Counted from the first letter of the stretch, positions 7,545 to 16,994 are shown. The stretch: 64,000 nt of DNA from Pseudomonas xionganensis (GCF_009763245.1 NZ_WKJZ01000001.1:1318455-1382454), one strand, 5' to 3'. Program-made: numbers and translations. Notes: generated by a model not told the origin, from the sequence alone.

Positions 7545-9056
7545 TTAGGCGTTAACCGGCTGTTCCAGCGGCGCCAGTTGCAGCAGGGCATCGGAGCGCG
7601 CCTGGACTTCACGGTAGCGTTCCGGGTCGCTGGCCAGAACCTTACCCATGGCCGGGAAGATCTCGTCCAGCTTGCTGCGCCATTGCTCAGACTTGACGCG
7701 CTCGGGGAAGCAGCGGTTAAGCAGATCAAGCATGATCGAAACGGTTACCGATGCGCCTGGCGAGGCACCCAGCAGTGCGGCGATGGAGCCGTCGGCCGCG
7801 GCCACCAGCTCGGTGCCGAACTGCAGGATGCCGCCGTTCTTCGGGTCTTTCTTGATGATCTGTACGCGCTGACCGGCCATCTCCAGGCGCCAGTCTTCGG
7901 CCCTGGCCTCGGGGTAGAAACCGCGCAGGGTTTCCAGGCGCTGCTCTTCGGACTGCATCACTTCCTTGATCAGGTAGCGGGTCAGGTCGAAGTTGTCGCG
8001 GGCCACCGCCAGCATCGGGCCGATATTGTTCGGGCGTACCGACAGTGGCAGGTCGAGGAAGGAGCCGTGGCGCAGGAACTTGGTGGAGAAGCCGGCATAC
8101 GGACCGAACAGCAGGGAGGTCTTGCCATCCACCACGCGGGTATCCAGGTGCGGTACCGACATGGGCGGCGAGCCCACGGCCGCCTGGCTGTAGACCTTGG
8201 CCTGGTGCTGCTTGACCACCTCGGGGTTGTCGCAGCGCAGCCACTGGCCACTGACCGGGAACCCACCAAAGCCCTTGCTTTCCGGAATGCCGGAGAGTTG
8301 CAGCAGCGGCAGGGCGGCACCACCGGCGCCGAGGAAGACGAACTTGGTCTTGATCTGGCGGTTGGCGCCGGTCTGGGTGTCCTTGATGGTGACTCGCCAG
8401 CCATCGCCATCGCGGTTCAGATCGGTAACCTTCTGGTTGCAGGTCACTTTGGCCTCGGCCTGACGGCCCAGGTAGTCCAGCATCTTCTGGGTCACGGCGC
8501 CGAAGTTGACGTCGGTGCCGCCCTCGGCGCGGGTCATGGCCAGGGGTTCGCTGGGGTCGCGTCCGGGGATCAGCAGCGGCGCCCACTTGGCAATGGTGGC
8601 GCGATCCTCGGTGTATTCCATGGAGCTGAAAGCGTGGTGCTGGGTCAGCGCATCGAAGCGCTTCTTCAGGAAGGCGATGCCCTCATTGCCACGCACCATG
8701 CTCATGTGCGGCACCGGGTTGATAAAGCTGCGCGGTGAGCCGATGGCGCCTTTATTGACCAGATAAGCCCAGAACTGCTTGGACTCTTCAAACTGGGCGT
8801 TGATGGTGACCGACTTCTTGATGTCGATCGAACCATCTGCCGCTTCCGGGGTGTAGTTCAGTTCGCACAGAGCCGCGTGGCCGGTGCCGGCATTGTTCCA
8901 GGGGTTGGAGCTCTCGATCGCCCCGGAGGCCATCAGTTCCACCACTTCCAGCTTGATGCCCGGGTCGAGCTCCTTCAGCAGCACGGCCAGGGTCGCGCTC
9001 ATGATGCCGGCTCCAACCAGCACCACATCCATCGTTTCGTATTCGTTCTGCGTCAT
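7545..9056 (-). CDS. mqo: Malate:quinone oxidoreductase
   Basis: This 503-residue peripheral membrane flavoenzyme oxidises malate to oxaloacetate and passes electrons to quinone. An FAD-binding [10 protein letters not shown] motif sits near the N-terminus ([10 protein letters not shown]), with family blocks [21 protein letters not shown] and [12 protein letters not shown] further in. ATG 9056 ([12 protein letters not shown]) has GGAG 8 nt upstream and is preferred to an upstream in-frame ATG at 9080. Gene context toward an MCP, an M48 protease, rsmC and hprA matches mqoB (PA4640) of P. aeruginosa. Confidence 0.96.
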   Translation of the reverse strand: MTQNEYETMDVVLVGAGIMSATLAVLLKELDPGIKLEVVELMASGAIESSNPWNNAGTGHAALCELNYTPEAADGSIDIKKSVTINAQFEESKQFWAYLVNKGAIGSPRSFINPVPHMSMVRGNEGIAFLKKRFDALTQHHAFSSMEYTEDRATIAKWAPLLIPGRDPSEPLAMTRAEGGTDVNFGAVTQKMLDYLGRQAEAKVTCNQKVTDLNRDGDGWRVTIKDTQTGANRQIKTKFVFLGAGGAALPLLQLSGIPESKGFGGFPVSGQWLRCDNPEVVKQHQAKVYSQAAVGSPPMSVPHLDTRVVDGKTSLLFGPYAGFSTKFLRHGSFLDLPLSVRPNNIGPMLAVARDNFDLTRYLIKEVMQSEEQRLETLRGFYPEARAEDWRLEMAGQRVQIIKKDPKNGGILQFGTELVAAADGSIAALLGASPGASVTVSIMLDLLNRCFPERVKSEQWRSKLDEIFPAMGKVLASDPERYREVQARSDALLQLAPLEQPVNA

Positions 9057-9513
9057 TACCACTTCTCCGCAAACCAGCACTCAATAGACGTTAGTTGGCT
9101 TGTGCGCAAAGCACAGCCTATCAGCAGTCGAGGAGAGACTCGGGGTTATAGGGGGAAGGGCTCAAGATGCAGATTACTGCCGCAAGATCGTTCATTTTCG
9201 CCACACTCTCGTGAAGTTTTCAAAACCGTTTCTGTCACGCTCTTTTGGAGCTGTGAACCTCAAGCACGTCTGCGCCGGTCTGCCTTTTTACCGGCATAGC
9301 AGCGCCTTGCATGGTTGCAAGGCATTCTGCGTATGGGTAAAGGCGGCGGCCTGGGCGGCAGCGCGAAGTGGGCGACTCTCTGGGGCGTGGCCGATGGGGG
9401 TGCATCAGCGTTACGGCAAGGCCCGAACAGGAGGCGTCCTTATAATCGGGGCGCGATTATAAGGCCAAAGCGGGAAAATTGATTGCCTGACGTGGCTTTT
9501 CTTCGACCGATGA
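9057..9513. other. 457-nt intergenic region upstream of mqo
   Basis: The region separates mqo from a small conserved gene, both leftward. No convincing protein is seen; an open frame at 9100-9462 has no ribosome site or family likeness. Its clearest structure is a 10-bp perfect palindrome at 9438-9464, listed separately. Confidence 0.6.
9438..9464. promoter_or_regulatory. Perfect palindrome with TATAAT on both strands
   Basis: CCTTATAATC (9438-9447) is repeated in exact inverse at 9455-9464 with a 7-nt GC spacer. Each arm contains TATAAT. No good -35 box lies at 17 nt on either side, so it may be an operator or an atypical divergent promoter rather than an ordinary one. Confidence 0.4.
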
Positions 9514-9747
9514 TCAGGCGGTCAGCGCCTTGGGGCGAAAGGCCGGGCTCTGTTGGGCGCTGATTCTGACGTGGGCGGGCAAGCGCTGATCGAGCCAGTG
9601 CAAACCCATCGTCTCGACTTCAACCCAGCCCAGGCCTTGTGGCGCCTGGGCTGAGTGGCGCAATGCGCGGCAGATGCCCTGGGCGTCGAGCAGGGCGAAG
9701 CAGCGTTTGACGGGGCGCGGAGCGAGCAGGGCACGAAGTGAAAACAT
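9514..9747 (-). CDS. Small conserved-looking protein, function unknown
   Basis: This 77-residue basic protein (MFSLRALLAPRPVKRCFALLDAQG) reads like short Pseudomonas hypothetical proteins. It has no signal peptide, membrane segment or recognised domain. The coding bias is normal and the frame is closed by proper start and stop codons, but the ribosome site is weak. It faces away from the YajG-like lipoprotein gene at 9923. Confidence 0.55.
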   Translation of the reverse strand: MFSLRALLAPRPVKRCFALLDAQGICRALRHSAQAPQGLGWVEVETMGLHWLDQRLPAHVRISAQQSPAFRPKALTA

Positions 9748-9922
9748 GGCGATGACTCACGGCTGGGGAAGACTAAAGTCTTATGCCAGAGCGTCGTGAC
9801 AGCGCCATGACGGGAACCAAAATCGTCGCCATAACGTCCCAGCAAGGCCCTGTTAGGCCCTGGCCGCGCTGGTTATACTGCGGCCACTTTTGCATACGCC
9901 CCTTTTTATTGGAGAGATGAGC

Positions 9923-10507
9923 ATGCTGCAGCGTCTGCTGATTGGTCTGGTCGCAGTCACCAGTCTGGCCTTGGTGGGGTGCGCCCACAGCCCGCAACAA
10001 CTCCGTCCGCAACCGACTCTCAATGCGCCGCTGACTGCCGTGGGGCAGGGCCAGCCGGTGGTGGTGCGGGTGGCGGATGGTCGTCCCTCTCCGGTGCTGG
10101 GAACCCGTGGCGGCCTCTATCCTGATACCAGCGCAATCAGTGTCAGCGGCCAGGACGTGCTGCCCAAGCTGCAGGCCCAGGCCGAGGCCGCCGTGCGTCT
10201 ACTCGGCTTTACCCCCACGGCTGGCGCCTACAATGCCCCGCAGTTGACCCTGACCCTGGCCGAGTTGAAGTACCAGTCGCCCAAGGAAGGCCTGTATGTG
10301 ACCGAAGCCGATATCGCTGCCACCATGCGGATCGAGGTGCAGAATGCCAATCGCCGTTACAGCGGTCGTTATGGTGCCTCCCTCAATCAGCGTTTCGGCA
10401 TGGCACCGAACCAGGCCACCAATACCAAACTGGTCAGCGATGTGCTCAGCGATGCCCTGACCCGGGCCTTCAAGGATCCGGCCGTGGCGCAGATGCTGGC
10501 GCAGTAG
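9923..10507 (+). CDS. YajG family lipoprotein
   Basis: This 194-residue protein begins MLQRLLIGLVAVTSLALVGC with a lipobox LVGC, then a YajG-like body (VRVADGRPSPVLGTRGG, a domain of about 160 residues ending in LTRAFKDPAVAQML). YajG proteins are envelope lipoproteins of unclear function. ATG 9923 is chosen because GGAG at 9911-9914 is 8 nt away; ATG 9917 is in frame but too close. A plausible -10 box TATACT lies at 9874-9879. The gene ends just before a strong hairpin. Confidence 0.82.
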   Translation: MLQRLLIGLVAVTSLALVGCAHSPQQLRPQPTLNAPLTAVGQGQPVVVRVADGRPSPVLGTRGGLYPDTSAISVSGQDVLPKLQAQAEAAVRLLGFTPTAGAYNAPQLTLTLAELKYQSPKEGLYVTEADIAATMRIEVQNANRRYSGRYGASLNQRFGMAPNQATNTKLVSDVLSDALTRAFKDPAVAQMLAQ

Positions 10508-10516
10508 GCTCCCCCG

Positions 10517-10555
10517 TAAAGCACAAAGCCCGTCTAGACCGGGCTTTGTGCTTTA
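10517..10555. terminator. Bidirectional terminator hairpin
   Basis: A 16-bp perfect stem (10517-10532 with 10540-10555) with a 7-nt loop lies between convergent genes; A/T-rich ends on both sides allow use in both directions. Confidence 0.85.
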
Positions 10556-10568
10556 AAGATCCTGGGTA

Positions 10569-10757
10569 TCAGGCCGCTTCGCTGTAGTGACCGGGCTCGC
10601 TGATATCGGGCAATGCGTAATGCTCGTGACCCCCGAGGGTGCAGTACACAAGCCAGTTGTGATCCTGCACATTGAATGACAGCTCGTCGATCACCGCTTC
10701 GATCTCCTCCAGGCTGTCGATCAGATAGTCGTGGTCTTGGGGTTGCGTATGCAGCAT
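10569..10757 (-). CDS. Small acidic protein, function unknown
   Basis: This 62-residue protein (MLHTQPQDHDYLIDSLEEIE) is rich in Asp, Glu and His, with no signal or membrane segment. ATG 10757 is preceded by an excellent GGAGGGAAG, which argues strongly that it is translated; the longer upstream frame has no such site. No family is recognised. The paired terminator at 10517-10555 closes it. Confidence 0.7.
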   Translation of the reverse strand: MLHTQPQDHDYLIDSLEEIEAVIDELSFNVQDHNWLVYCTLGGHEHYALPDISEPGHYSEAA

Positions 10758-11012
10758 GGGTCTTCCCTCCTTGAGTGGTTGGCTGGCCTGGGGCGCCTGT
10801 CTGGTTTGCCCCGGGCCCTTAGACCATAGGCCATGAATGTGACAGCGTTTAGACCGGCTGGTCATTTATCTTGCAGTTCGTCGGAAAGGGATCTGGTCAG
10901 GGGGCTGATTGGGTAGACTGCGCGGCCTTTGGGCACGCTCGGCTCGGTCGCAGCGTGTCGCCGTCATCGGGGTTCGGAGCAGGAAGCCGGTGACCCCAAG
11001 TTGAGGTCGAAG

Positions 11013-11300
11013 ATGTCGTTGCAGGTGTTGTGGTCGCTGTTTCTTGCCTATCCTGCCCAGCTGCTCAACGGGCTGGCGCTGTTTTTTGCCCTGGCCGGGG
11101 CCTGGCTGCTACTGGCCACCCGCATGCGCGAGCAACGAGTTGTGGCCCGCCTGTTGGCCCAGGGTGAGCTGGATGAGCTGGGCAGCGCCGAATATCCCGA
11201 AGACGAGCCGGGCCTGCGCATCAACCGCTTCTTTTACGGCTTTGGTCTGGTGACGCTGGCCGCGGCGCTGCTGATTTCCTGGGCCAGTACCCAGGTTTAG
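11013..11300 (+). CDS. Small two-helix inner-membrane protein
   Basis: This 95-residue protein has two hydrophobic segments (AQLLNGLALFFALAGAWLLLA near residues 14-34 and FFYGFGLVTLAAALLIS near 72-89) separated by an acidic cytoplasmic-type stretch (GELDELGSAEYPEDEPG). The function is unknown. ATG 11013 is preferred over an upstream in-frame start because the hydrophobic helix then begins naturally near the N-terminus. A hairpin terminator follows directly. Confidence 0.65.
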   Translation: MSLQVLWSLFLAYPAQLLNGLALFFALAGAWLLLATRMREQRVVARLLAQGELDELGSAEYPEDEPGLRINRFFYGFGLVTLAAALLISWASTQV

Positions 11301-11321
11301 CCGGCCATCGCCCAGCAAGAG

Positions 11322-11347
11322 AAACGGCAGCCCAGGGCTGCCGTTTT
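11322..11347. terminator. Rho-independent terminator
   Basis: AAACGGCAGC pairs with GCTGCCGTTT around a short CCAGG loop and ends in a T run. It sits between the small membrane protein and the convergent acyltransferase gene. Confidence 0.88.
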
Positions 11348-11367
11348 TGCATCCGCCGCCGAGCCTG

Positions 11368-12534
11368 CTAGAGCGGCAAGCCAGCTTTGATGCGGTACTG
11401 ATTGCGCACCGGATTGGCGTATTGGCGGATCAGCTGTGGCCGCTGTTCCGCCGGGCAGGCGTCCAGGCGCCGCTGCCATTCGCGGCTGGCCTTGGCCAGC
11501 TCGTCGGCGGGGAACAGCTCGCTGGCGTCCGGCACGGCCAGTTGCGGGTCGCGCTCGCTGTGCATGGCATAGGCCAGGTAGTGCACGGGGAACAGGCGAT
11601 AGCCGGTGAGAATCTGTCGGTCCATTTCACTGGCCAGTTGCTTGCTGTCTTCCGGGCACTGCCTGATCGGCTGGCCGAAATGGATATGCACCCGGCCCTT
11701 GTAGCCGGTAATGCCCAGGGCAATGCTCTGGTCGTCTTCGCCTTGCGCCTTCTGATAGCTGCCGCTGCTCTCGCGGATAAACAGCTCGCGGGCCTTGGCC
11801 TGGTCACAGGGGTCGTATTCGTAGCTGATCGACACCGGGATCAGCTGCAGGGAATTGATCACCTCGGCGAAGGGCTCGTCCTTGCGGCTCATGTGGAACA
11901 TCTTGAGGATGGCCGAGTCGGTGCGGTCATCACCGTCCTTGGCACGGCCTTCGGCCTGGGCGATCCAGATCGACTCACCGTCCTTGAGGATCGAATGGTT
12001 GATATAGGCCGACAACAGCTGAAAGGCCGCCAGCTTTTCGCGCCGGCCGCTCAGCGAGCGGTGCACGATAAAGCTCTTGTTCAGGCGCATCAGATCGCTG
12101 ACAAAGGGCTTCTGCAGCAGGTTGTCGCCAATGGCGATGCGCGGTGTCGGCAGCCCGGCGTGGTACACGGCGTAGTTGACGAAGGCCGGGTCCATGACGA
12201 TATCGCGGTGGTTGGCCAGAAACAGGTAGGCGTTGCCCCGGGACAGGTTTTCCGTGCCGGAGTAGGTCACGCCGTCGGTGGCGCGCTCCACCGTGCGGTC
12301 GATATAGGGTTCGATTTTTTCCTGCAGTCCGGCCACGCTGTTGATGCCGCGGAACTCAAGCCCCAGGCGATAGGCTATAAGTGGTTTGAGCAGCCAGGCG
12401 AATGAGCCGGCCAGGCGCGGAAAGCGGAAGCGGGTGAGCGTGTCGAGAAAGGCCTGATCCTTCAGCAGGCGCGCCATAACGGCGGGCACTTCGGCGTCGG
12501 CATAAGGTCGGATGGCATCGAATTCGCCCATCAT
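11368..12534 (-). CDS. Glycerolipid acyltransferase (PlsC-like) family protein
   Basis: This 388-residue protein contains an acyltransferase core near residues 110-200: LANHRDIVMDP, where His and Asp would form the catalytic pair, then FIVHRSLSGRREK and the later AEGRAKDGDDRTDSAIL block. It probably transfers an acyl chain to a glycerophosphate-type acceptor at the membrane; the substrate is unknown. His and Asp are separated by five residues (HRDIVMD), not the usual four (HX4D). Adjacent ATGs at 12534 and 12531 follow AAGAGAAC. It is divergent from the cysteine-rich protein at 12636. Confidence 0.75.
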   Translation of the reverse strand: MMGEFDAIRPYADAEVPAVMARLLKDQAFLDTLTRFRFPRLAGSFAWLLKPLIAYRLGLEFRGINSVAGLQEKIEPYIDRTVERATDGVTYSGTENLSRGNAYLFLANHRDIVMDPAFVNYAVYHAGLPTPRIAIGDNLLQKPFVSDLMRLNKSFIVHRSLSGRREKLAAFQLLSAYINHSILKDGESIWIAQAEGRAKDGDDRTDSAILKMFHMSRKDEPFAEVINSLQLIPVSISYEYDPCDQAKARELFIRESSGSYQKAQGEDDQSIALGITGYKGRVHIHFGQPIRQCPEDSKQLASEMDRQILTGYRLFPVHYLAYAMHSERDPQLAVPDASELFPADELAKASREWQRRLDACPAEQRPQLIRQYANPVRNQYRIKAGLPL

Positions 12535-12635
12535 GTTCTCTTGTGGTTGGCTGCGGTGGTGGTGGCGCCCGCTTTAGGAAATCCGGGGCCAGGTATAGAC
12601 CGGCGATTATACGCCCAAGTCACACGGAGGCTCAG

Positions 12636-12818
12636 ATGCTGGAATATCAGGCTTACCAATGCCCCTATTGCGGCGAATCGGTGGAGGCGACTCTGGATCT
12701 GTCCGGCGGCGATCAGCAGTACATCGAGGATTGCCCGGTGTGTTGCCGACCGGTGCTGTTCGAGTTGTGCACCGATGGTCGTGACTGGTCCCTGGTCGTG
12801 CGTACGGAGAATGACTGA
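12636..12818 (+). CDS. CPXCG-motif cysteine-rich protein
   Basis: This 60-residue protein has two zinc-ribbon pairs, CPYC (C9, C12) and CPVC (C33, C36), the pattern of the CPXCG small cysteine-rich family. It probably binds one zinc. ATG 12636 follows CGGAGG. Its stop overlaps the next start by one base (TGATG), so it and the DUF2007-like protein are coupled. Confidence 0.8.
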   Translation: MLEYQAYQCPYCGESVEATLDLSGGDQQYIEDCPVCCRPVLFELCTDGRDWSLVVRTEND

Positions 12819-13078
12819 TGCAGCGAATCTACGAGCCCCAGGACACCATGGAAGGCGAACTGTTACAGGCCATGCTGGCCAGCGAGGGGGTAAAGGCCTA
12901 TCTGACCGGTCGTCACCTGTCCGGCGCGGTGGGTGAGTTGCCCGCTTGTGGGCTGCTGGGGTTGTTGGTGGACGATGAGCAGGCCGAGCGCGCGCAGCAG
13001 CTGATCGCCGCGTACAATGCGGCGCAACCCTTGCCCGGTGATGACGCGGAGCCAAGCCTGGGCGTGCTGCTCTGTTGA
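12818..13078 (+). CDS. DUF2007-type putative signal-transducing protein
   Basis: This 86-residue protein has the DUF2007 pattern: RIYEPQDTMEGELLQAMLASEGVKAYLTG near the N-terminus, and LLVDDEQAERAQQLIAAY near residues 50-67. It has a GlnB-like fold in known members; the role is unclear. It overlaps the CPXCG gene by one base, a pairing common in Pseudomonas. Confidence 0.78.
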   Translation: MQRIYEPQDTMEGELLQAMLASEGVKAYLTGRHLSGAVGELPACGLLGLLVDDEQAERAQQLIAAYNAAQPLPGDDAEPSLGVLLC

Positions 13079-13127
13079 GTCACGCCCGCCGCTCCGCTGC
13101 AATGCTTTCCCCCTGTTGAGCCTGCCC

Positions 13128-13745
13128 ATGTGTGGACGTTTTGCCCTGTTTCGCTGGTCTGCCGAGTTTGCCGCGCTGCCAGGCTTTCCCGCTGACCAGC
13201 AGCCCCATTGGAATATTGCCCCGCCGGCCCAGGTGCTGTTGCTGCGCCATACCGAGGATGCGCCAAGGTTGGACCGGGTGCGTTGGGGGCTGACGCCGGC
13301 CTGGCTCACCGACCTGAGCAAGACCCCCGCCCAGGCCCGGGCCGAAACCCTGGCCGAGCAGCCGATGTTTCGCGAGGCCTTTCGTCTGCGCCGTGGCCTG
13401 GTACCGGCCAACGGCTTCTATGAATGGCGTGGCAGTGCCCGCAAGCGCGCCTACTGGATGACCGCCGAGGACTCGATTCTGTATTTCGCCGCCTTGTGGG
13501 AAGCCTATCCGGTCTCCGGGCACAACTATCTGAGTACCGCCCTGGTCACCCAGGAGGCCGGTGGATTGCGCCGGCCGCTGGTGCTCGATGCCGCCGAGCG
13601 GGCGCTATGGCTGAACCCGCAAACCCCGCAGTCCGATCTGCTCGCCCTGTTGGCCCGCCCCCAGGTGCAGCTCAGGGAGCGTGCCCTGGCCAGTCTGGTC
13701 AACGATCCTGCGCTGGATGCGCCGGAGTGTCTGACTCCGGCGTGA
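13128..13745 (+). CDS. SRAP (YedK/HMCES) family protein with altered active site
   Basis: This 205-residue SOS-response-associated peptidase family member begins MCGRFALF, so Cys2, which crosslinks to abasic sites in single-stranded DNA, is present after Met removal. WNIAPPAQV and NGFYEWR are family blocks; Glu99 matches E105 of E. coli YedK. Two other key residues differ: the NARVET asparagine (N75) is Gln69 here (QARAET), and the histidine of HDRRPLVL (H160) is replaced in GLRRPLVL by Gly146. ATG 13128 is fixed by the need for Cys2. Either this subfamily uses another mechanism or its crosslink chemistry is weakened. Confidence 0.87.
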   Translation: MCGRFALFRWSAEFAALPGFPADQQPHWNIAPPAQVLLLRHTEDAPRLDRVRWGLTPAWLTDLSKTPAQARAETLAEQPMFREAFRLRRGLVPANGFYEWRGSARKRAYWMTAEDSILYFAALWEAYPVSGHNYLSTALVTQEAGGLRRPLVLDAAERALWLNPQTPQSDLLALLARPQVQLRERALASLVNDPALDAPECLTPA

Positions 13746-13776
13746 ATCCTCCGTCCAGGCAGCAGCGCGGTTCGGT

Positions 13777-15915
13777 CTAGACCTTGAACTGGTTGATCAG
13801 CCGGCGCTGCTGTTCGGCCAGCTTGGTCAGTTCAGCACTGGCCTGGCTGGCCTCATCGGCGCCACCGGCAACCTCATTGGCCACCTGGCCAATATTGGTG
13901 ACGTTGCGGTTGATATCCTCGGCGACGGCACTCTGCTCCTCGGCGGCGCTGGCGATCTGGGTGTTCATGTCGTTGATCACCGACACCGCCTGGGTAATGT
14001 CGTTCAGGGCCTGGGCGGCCGCGCTGGCCTGTTGCACGCTGGTTTCGGTCTTGTTCTGGCTGTCCTCCATGACCCGCACCACATCACGCGTGCCCTGCTG
14101 CAGTTGCTGGATCATGCTCTGGATTTCTTCCGTGGCCTGTTGGGTTTTCTGCGCCAGATTGCGCACCTCATCCGCCACCACGGCAAAGCCGCGCCCCTGT
14201 TCGCCGGCGCGCGCCGCTTCGATGGCCGCGTTCAGCGCCAGCAGGTTGGTCTGCTCGGCAATTCCGCGGATGGCCACCAGGATGGCGTTGATGTTCTCGC
14301 TGTCCTTAGCCAGGGTCTGCACCACACCGACGGCGCGGCCGATTTCCGCAGCCAGGGCGGCAATCGAATCGGCGGTGAGCTGAACTGTCTGGCGGCCCTG
14401 GTGGGCAGCCTGGTCGGCGTGACTGGCAGCCTCTGCCGCCTGCGTGGCATTACGGGCCACGTCCTGTGCGGTAGCCGTCATTTCATGCACGGCGGTGGCC
14501 ACCTGATCAATTTCGGCCAGCTGTTTCTGCATGCCCTGGTTGGTGCGAATGGCGATATCGGCGGTGTGTTCCGAGGAGTCGCTGACCTTCTGCACCGAGC
14601 TGACCACCTGGGTGATCATGCTCTGCAGCTTGCCGAGGAAGGTGTTGAACCCCTTGGCGATCGCTCCCAGCTCGTCGGCGCGATCCACCTCCAGGCGCCG
14701 CGTCAGGTCACCGTCGCCCTGGGCAATATCGTCGAGCATGGCCACCATCTGCTTGAGGGGTTTGGCGATGCCATAGCTGACCAGCCAGATCACCAGCAGG
14801 CCAAGGGCGGCGACCAGCAGGCCGACCAGAGCCATGCCCAGGGTATCTTCGTTGGCTTGCGCAGCCAGGTCATTCTGCAGTTGATGCAGTTCGGTCAGTA
14901 CGGCTTCTGTGGGCAGCGCGATGGCCAGGGTCCAGCGGGTTTCGGTGCCGGCAACGCGGAAGGGCTGCAGCAGCTGCACGTTTTCGCCCCCGGCATCCAG
15001 ACGCAGGATGGGCTTGTCGCCGCCGTTCTGCCTGAAGGCCTGCAGCAATTCGGGGTCGAGCGCCTTCTCGGCGGGCTGGGTGATCAGGCTGGCGTCCTTG
15101 GTCGCCGCGATCAGGCTGCCATTGGCGGAAATCAGCGCCAGTTCGCCGGCCCCGGCATAGAGCTGCTGCTTGGCCTGGTTGAGCAGGTCCTGGATAAAGT
15201 CCAGGGCCAGGTCGTTACCGGCAATGCCCTTGAACTGGCCGTCTACCATGATTGGCGCATTGAAGGAGGCGACCAGCACCTGCTTGCCGCCGAAGTCATA
15301 GGACGCCGGGTCGATCACGCAGGGCTTGCCGGTTTCCTTGGGGCACAGGTAGTACTCGCCGGTACGCACGCCAGTCGGCTGGCGCTCCTCGCTTTCCATC
15401 TGCTCGACGGTCAGCGGCTCGCGCTTGAGCTGGCCGCCGTCGCGGTACCACCAGGGCATAAAGCGTCCGCTGGCGTCATAACCGTTTTCTGTCTGACCGG
15501 CGTAGAGATCGTCGTCCTGGTCGAAGGCATTGGCTTCCCAGCCGATATAAACGTCGATCAGGTCGGGGTTGTCCTGCAGGTATTCGCCAACCAGGGCGCT
15601 GAGCTCCTCGCGGCTGATGCTCAGCACCGTGCCGTCGGACATGGGCTGGCCCAGGCGGCTGTTGAGGGTGGCGATGGCCTTGGCCACCAGCATGGGCTGC
15701 TCGAACTGGCGTTGCAGCTTGCCGACCTGGGCGTCGGCAATGGCTTCCAGACGCTGGTTGATGGTGGCCTGTAACAGGCTCTGGGTACGCTGCTGCACCA
15801 GCTCCTGGGTACGACTACCGGCGAACAGGGCGTACAGCACAAGTGCCACGACCACGGCCAGAATGCTTGCGCCGGCCAGAAGGGCGACGGAAAACTGGAT
15901 CGACTTGAATCGCAT
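13777..15915 (-). CDS. Methyl-accepting chemotaxis protein with dCache sensor
   Basis: This 712-residue chemoreceptor has TM1 at residues 10-30 and a periplasmic double-Cache region at about 40-350 ([44 protein letters not shown]). A second TM follows near 360-380, then HAMP and a long signalling domain whose hairpin tip reads [20 protein letters not shown]. The C-terminus lacks a CheR-binding pentapeptide. ATG 15915 follows GGAG. Its place beside an M48 protease and upstream of rsmC/hprA matches PA4633 (PctD, a choline receptor in P. aeruginosa), but the ligand here is unproven. Confidence 0.93.
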   Translation of the reverse strand: MRFKSIQFSVALLAGASILAVVVALVLYALFAGSRTQELVQQRTQSLLQATINQRLEAIADAQVGKLQRQFEQPMLVAKAIATLNSRLGQPMSDGTVLSISREELSALVGEYLQDNPDLIDVYIGWEANAFDQDDDLYAGQTENGYDASGRFMPWWYRDGGQLKREPLTVEQMESEERQPTGVRTGEYYLCPKETGKPCVIDPASYDFGGKQVLVASFNAPIMVDGQFKGIAGNDLALDFIQDLLNQAKQQLYAGAGELALISANGSLIAATKDASLITQPAEKALDPELLQAFRQNGGDKPILRLDAGGENVQLLQPFRVAGTETRWTLAIALPTEAVLTELHQLQNDLAAQANEDTLGMALVGLLVAALGLLVIWLVSYGIAKPLKQMVAMLDDIAQGDGDLTRRLEVDRADELGAIAKGFNTFLGKLQSMITQVVSSVQKVSDSSEHTADIAIRTNQGMQKQLAEIDQVATAVHEMTATAQDVARNATQAAEAASHADQAAHQGRQTVQLTADSIAALAAEIGRAVGVVQTLAKDSENINAILVAIRGIAEQTNLLALNAAIEAARAGEQGRGFAVVADEVRNLAQKTQQATEEIQSMIQQLQQGTRDVVRVMEDSQNKTETSVQQASAAAQALNDITQAVSVINDMNTQIASAAEEQSAVAEDINRNVTNIGQVANEVAGGADEASQASAELTKLAEQQRRLINQFKV

Positions 15916-16091
15916 GGGGACTCCTCAACGCATGGACTGCGCCTGTCCCTGGCGTATCGGCCGCTAATGACTAAAGCATTAGCGCTCCTGCAACTAGCAA
16001 AGAAGCTTGGCGGTCATAGTGCAAGTCGCGCGGGTTGTTTTAGGTAAAAGCACGCCCTAGCATACGGCCCCTGTCGTGAAGGAGAACGTAC

Positions 16092-16913
16092 ATGAATATG
16101 CCATTTCGTCTGGCCAGCCTGGCCTGTTGCTCGCTGCTGGCGGCCTGTCAGGCGGTGAATACCACCAGCGGTGGTGCGGTGGGGGTTGAGCGCAAGCAGT
16201 ATATGTTCAGCATGCTCTCGACCCAGGAAGTCAATCAGATGTATGCCCAGTCCTATCAGCAGACGCTGGGGGAGGCGTCCAGCAAGGGCGTGCTGGACAA
16301 GACCAGCACCAATGCCAAACGCCTGCAGCGCATTGCCAATCGCCTGATTGTCCATGCTCCGATCTTTCGCCCGGATGCGGCCCAGTGGCAGTGGGAAGTC
16401 AATCTGATCAAGAGCCCTGAGCTCAATGCCAACTGCGGGCCGGGCGGCAAGATCATCTTCTACAGCGGCATTATCGAGAAGCTGCAGCTGAGCGATGACG
16501 AGATTGCCGCCATCATGGGCCATGAGATGGCCCATGCCCTGCGCGAACACAGCCGCGAGGCCATGTCCCGCGCCTATGGCGTGGCCATGGCCAAGCAGGG
16601 CGCCGGCGCGCTGCTGGGGCTGGGCGAGACTGGCATGGCCCTGGCCGACACTGTGGTGCAGTACAGCCTGACCCTGCCCAACAGCCGGGGTAACGAGAAC
16701 GAGGCCGATCTGATCGGTCTGGAGCTGGCGGCTCGGGGTGGTTATGACCCCAATGCGGCGATCAGCCTGTGGCAGAAGATGGCTCAGGCCGGTGGTGGTG
16801 CGCCGCCGGAGTTTATGAGCACCCACCCTTCTTCGAGCAGCCGCATTGCCGCGTTGCAGGCGGCGATTCCGCGGGTGATGCCGTTGTATCAGCAAGCCAA
16901 GGCCGCGCGTTAA
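16092..16913 (+). CDS. M48 family metalloprotease lipoprotein
   Basis: This 273-residue periplasmic zinc protease has a signal peptide with lipobox LAAC. The active site HEMAH (residues 144-148) is complete, with the third ligand Glu204 in NENEADLIG. The sequence resembles LoiP/YcaL/BepA-like envelope quality-control proteases without the TPR tail. ATG 16092 follows AAGGAG. The recalled P. aeruginosa equivalent is PA4632, next to the chemoreceptor. It ends before a repeat arm and a 15-bp terminator. Confidence 0.9.
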   Translation: MNMPFRLASLACCSLLAACQAVNTTSGGAVGVERKQYMFSMLSTQEVNQMYAQSYQQTLGEASSKGVLDKTSTNAKRLQRIANRLIVHAPIFRPDAAQWQWEVNLIKSPELNANCGPGGKIIFYSGIIEKLQLSDDEIAAIMGHEMAHALREHSREAMSRAYGVAMAKQGAGALLGLGETGMALADTVVQYSLTLPNSRGNENEADLIGLELAARGGYDPNAAISLWQKMAQAGGGAPPEFMSTHPSSSSRIAALQAAIPRVMPLYQQAKAAR

Positions 16914-16921
16914 GACAGTAG

Positions 16922-16942
16922 GTAGGGTGCGCCGTGCGCACC
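16922..16942. repeat. Single arm of a dispersed GTAGGGTGCGC repeat
   Basis: The sequence, a palindrome of the GGTGCG ... CGCACC type preceded by GTAG, resembles each arm of the paired element at 21125-21186. It sits right after the protease stop codon. Confidence 0.55.
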
Positions 16943-16953
16943 GGGCTGGATCC

Positions 16954-16991
16954 ACGAAGGCGCGCAGGCTGTATAACCTGCGCGCCTTCGT
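16954..16991. terminator. Bidirectional hairpin between convergent genes
   Basis: A perfect 15-bp stem (16954-16968 with 16977-16991, 8-nt loop) separates the protease and the SnoaL-like gene. T runs are short, so strength is uncertain. Confidence 0.75.
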
Positions 16992-16994
16992 TAC

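Noticed and set aside
9100..9462. 120-codon open frame upstream of mqo
   Set aside because: No ribosome site, no recognisable domain, and unusual composition; better treated as non-coding.
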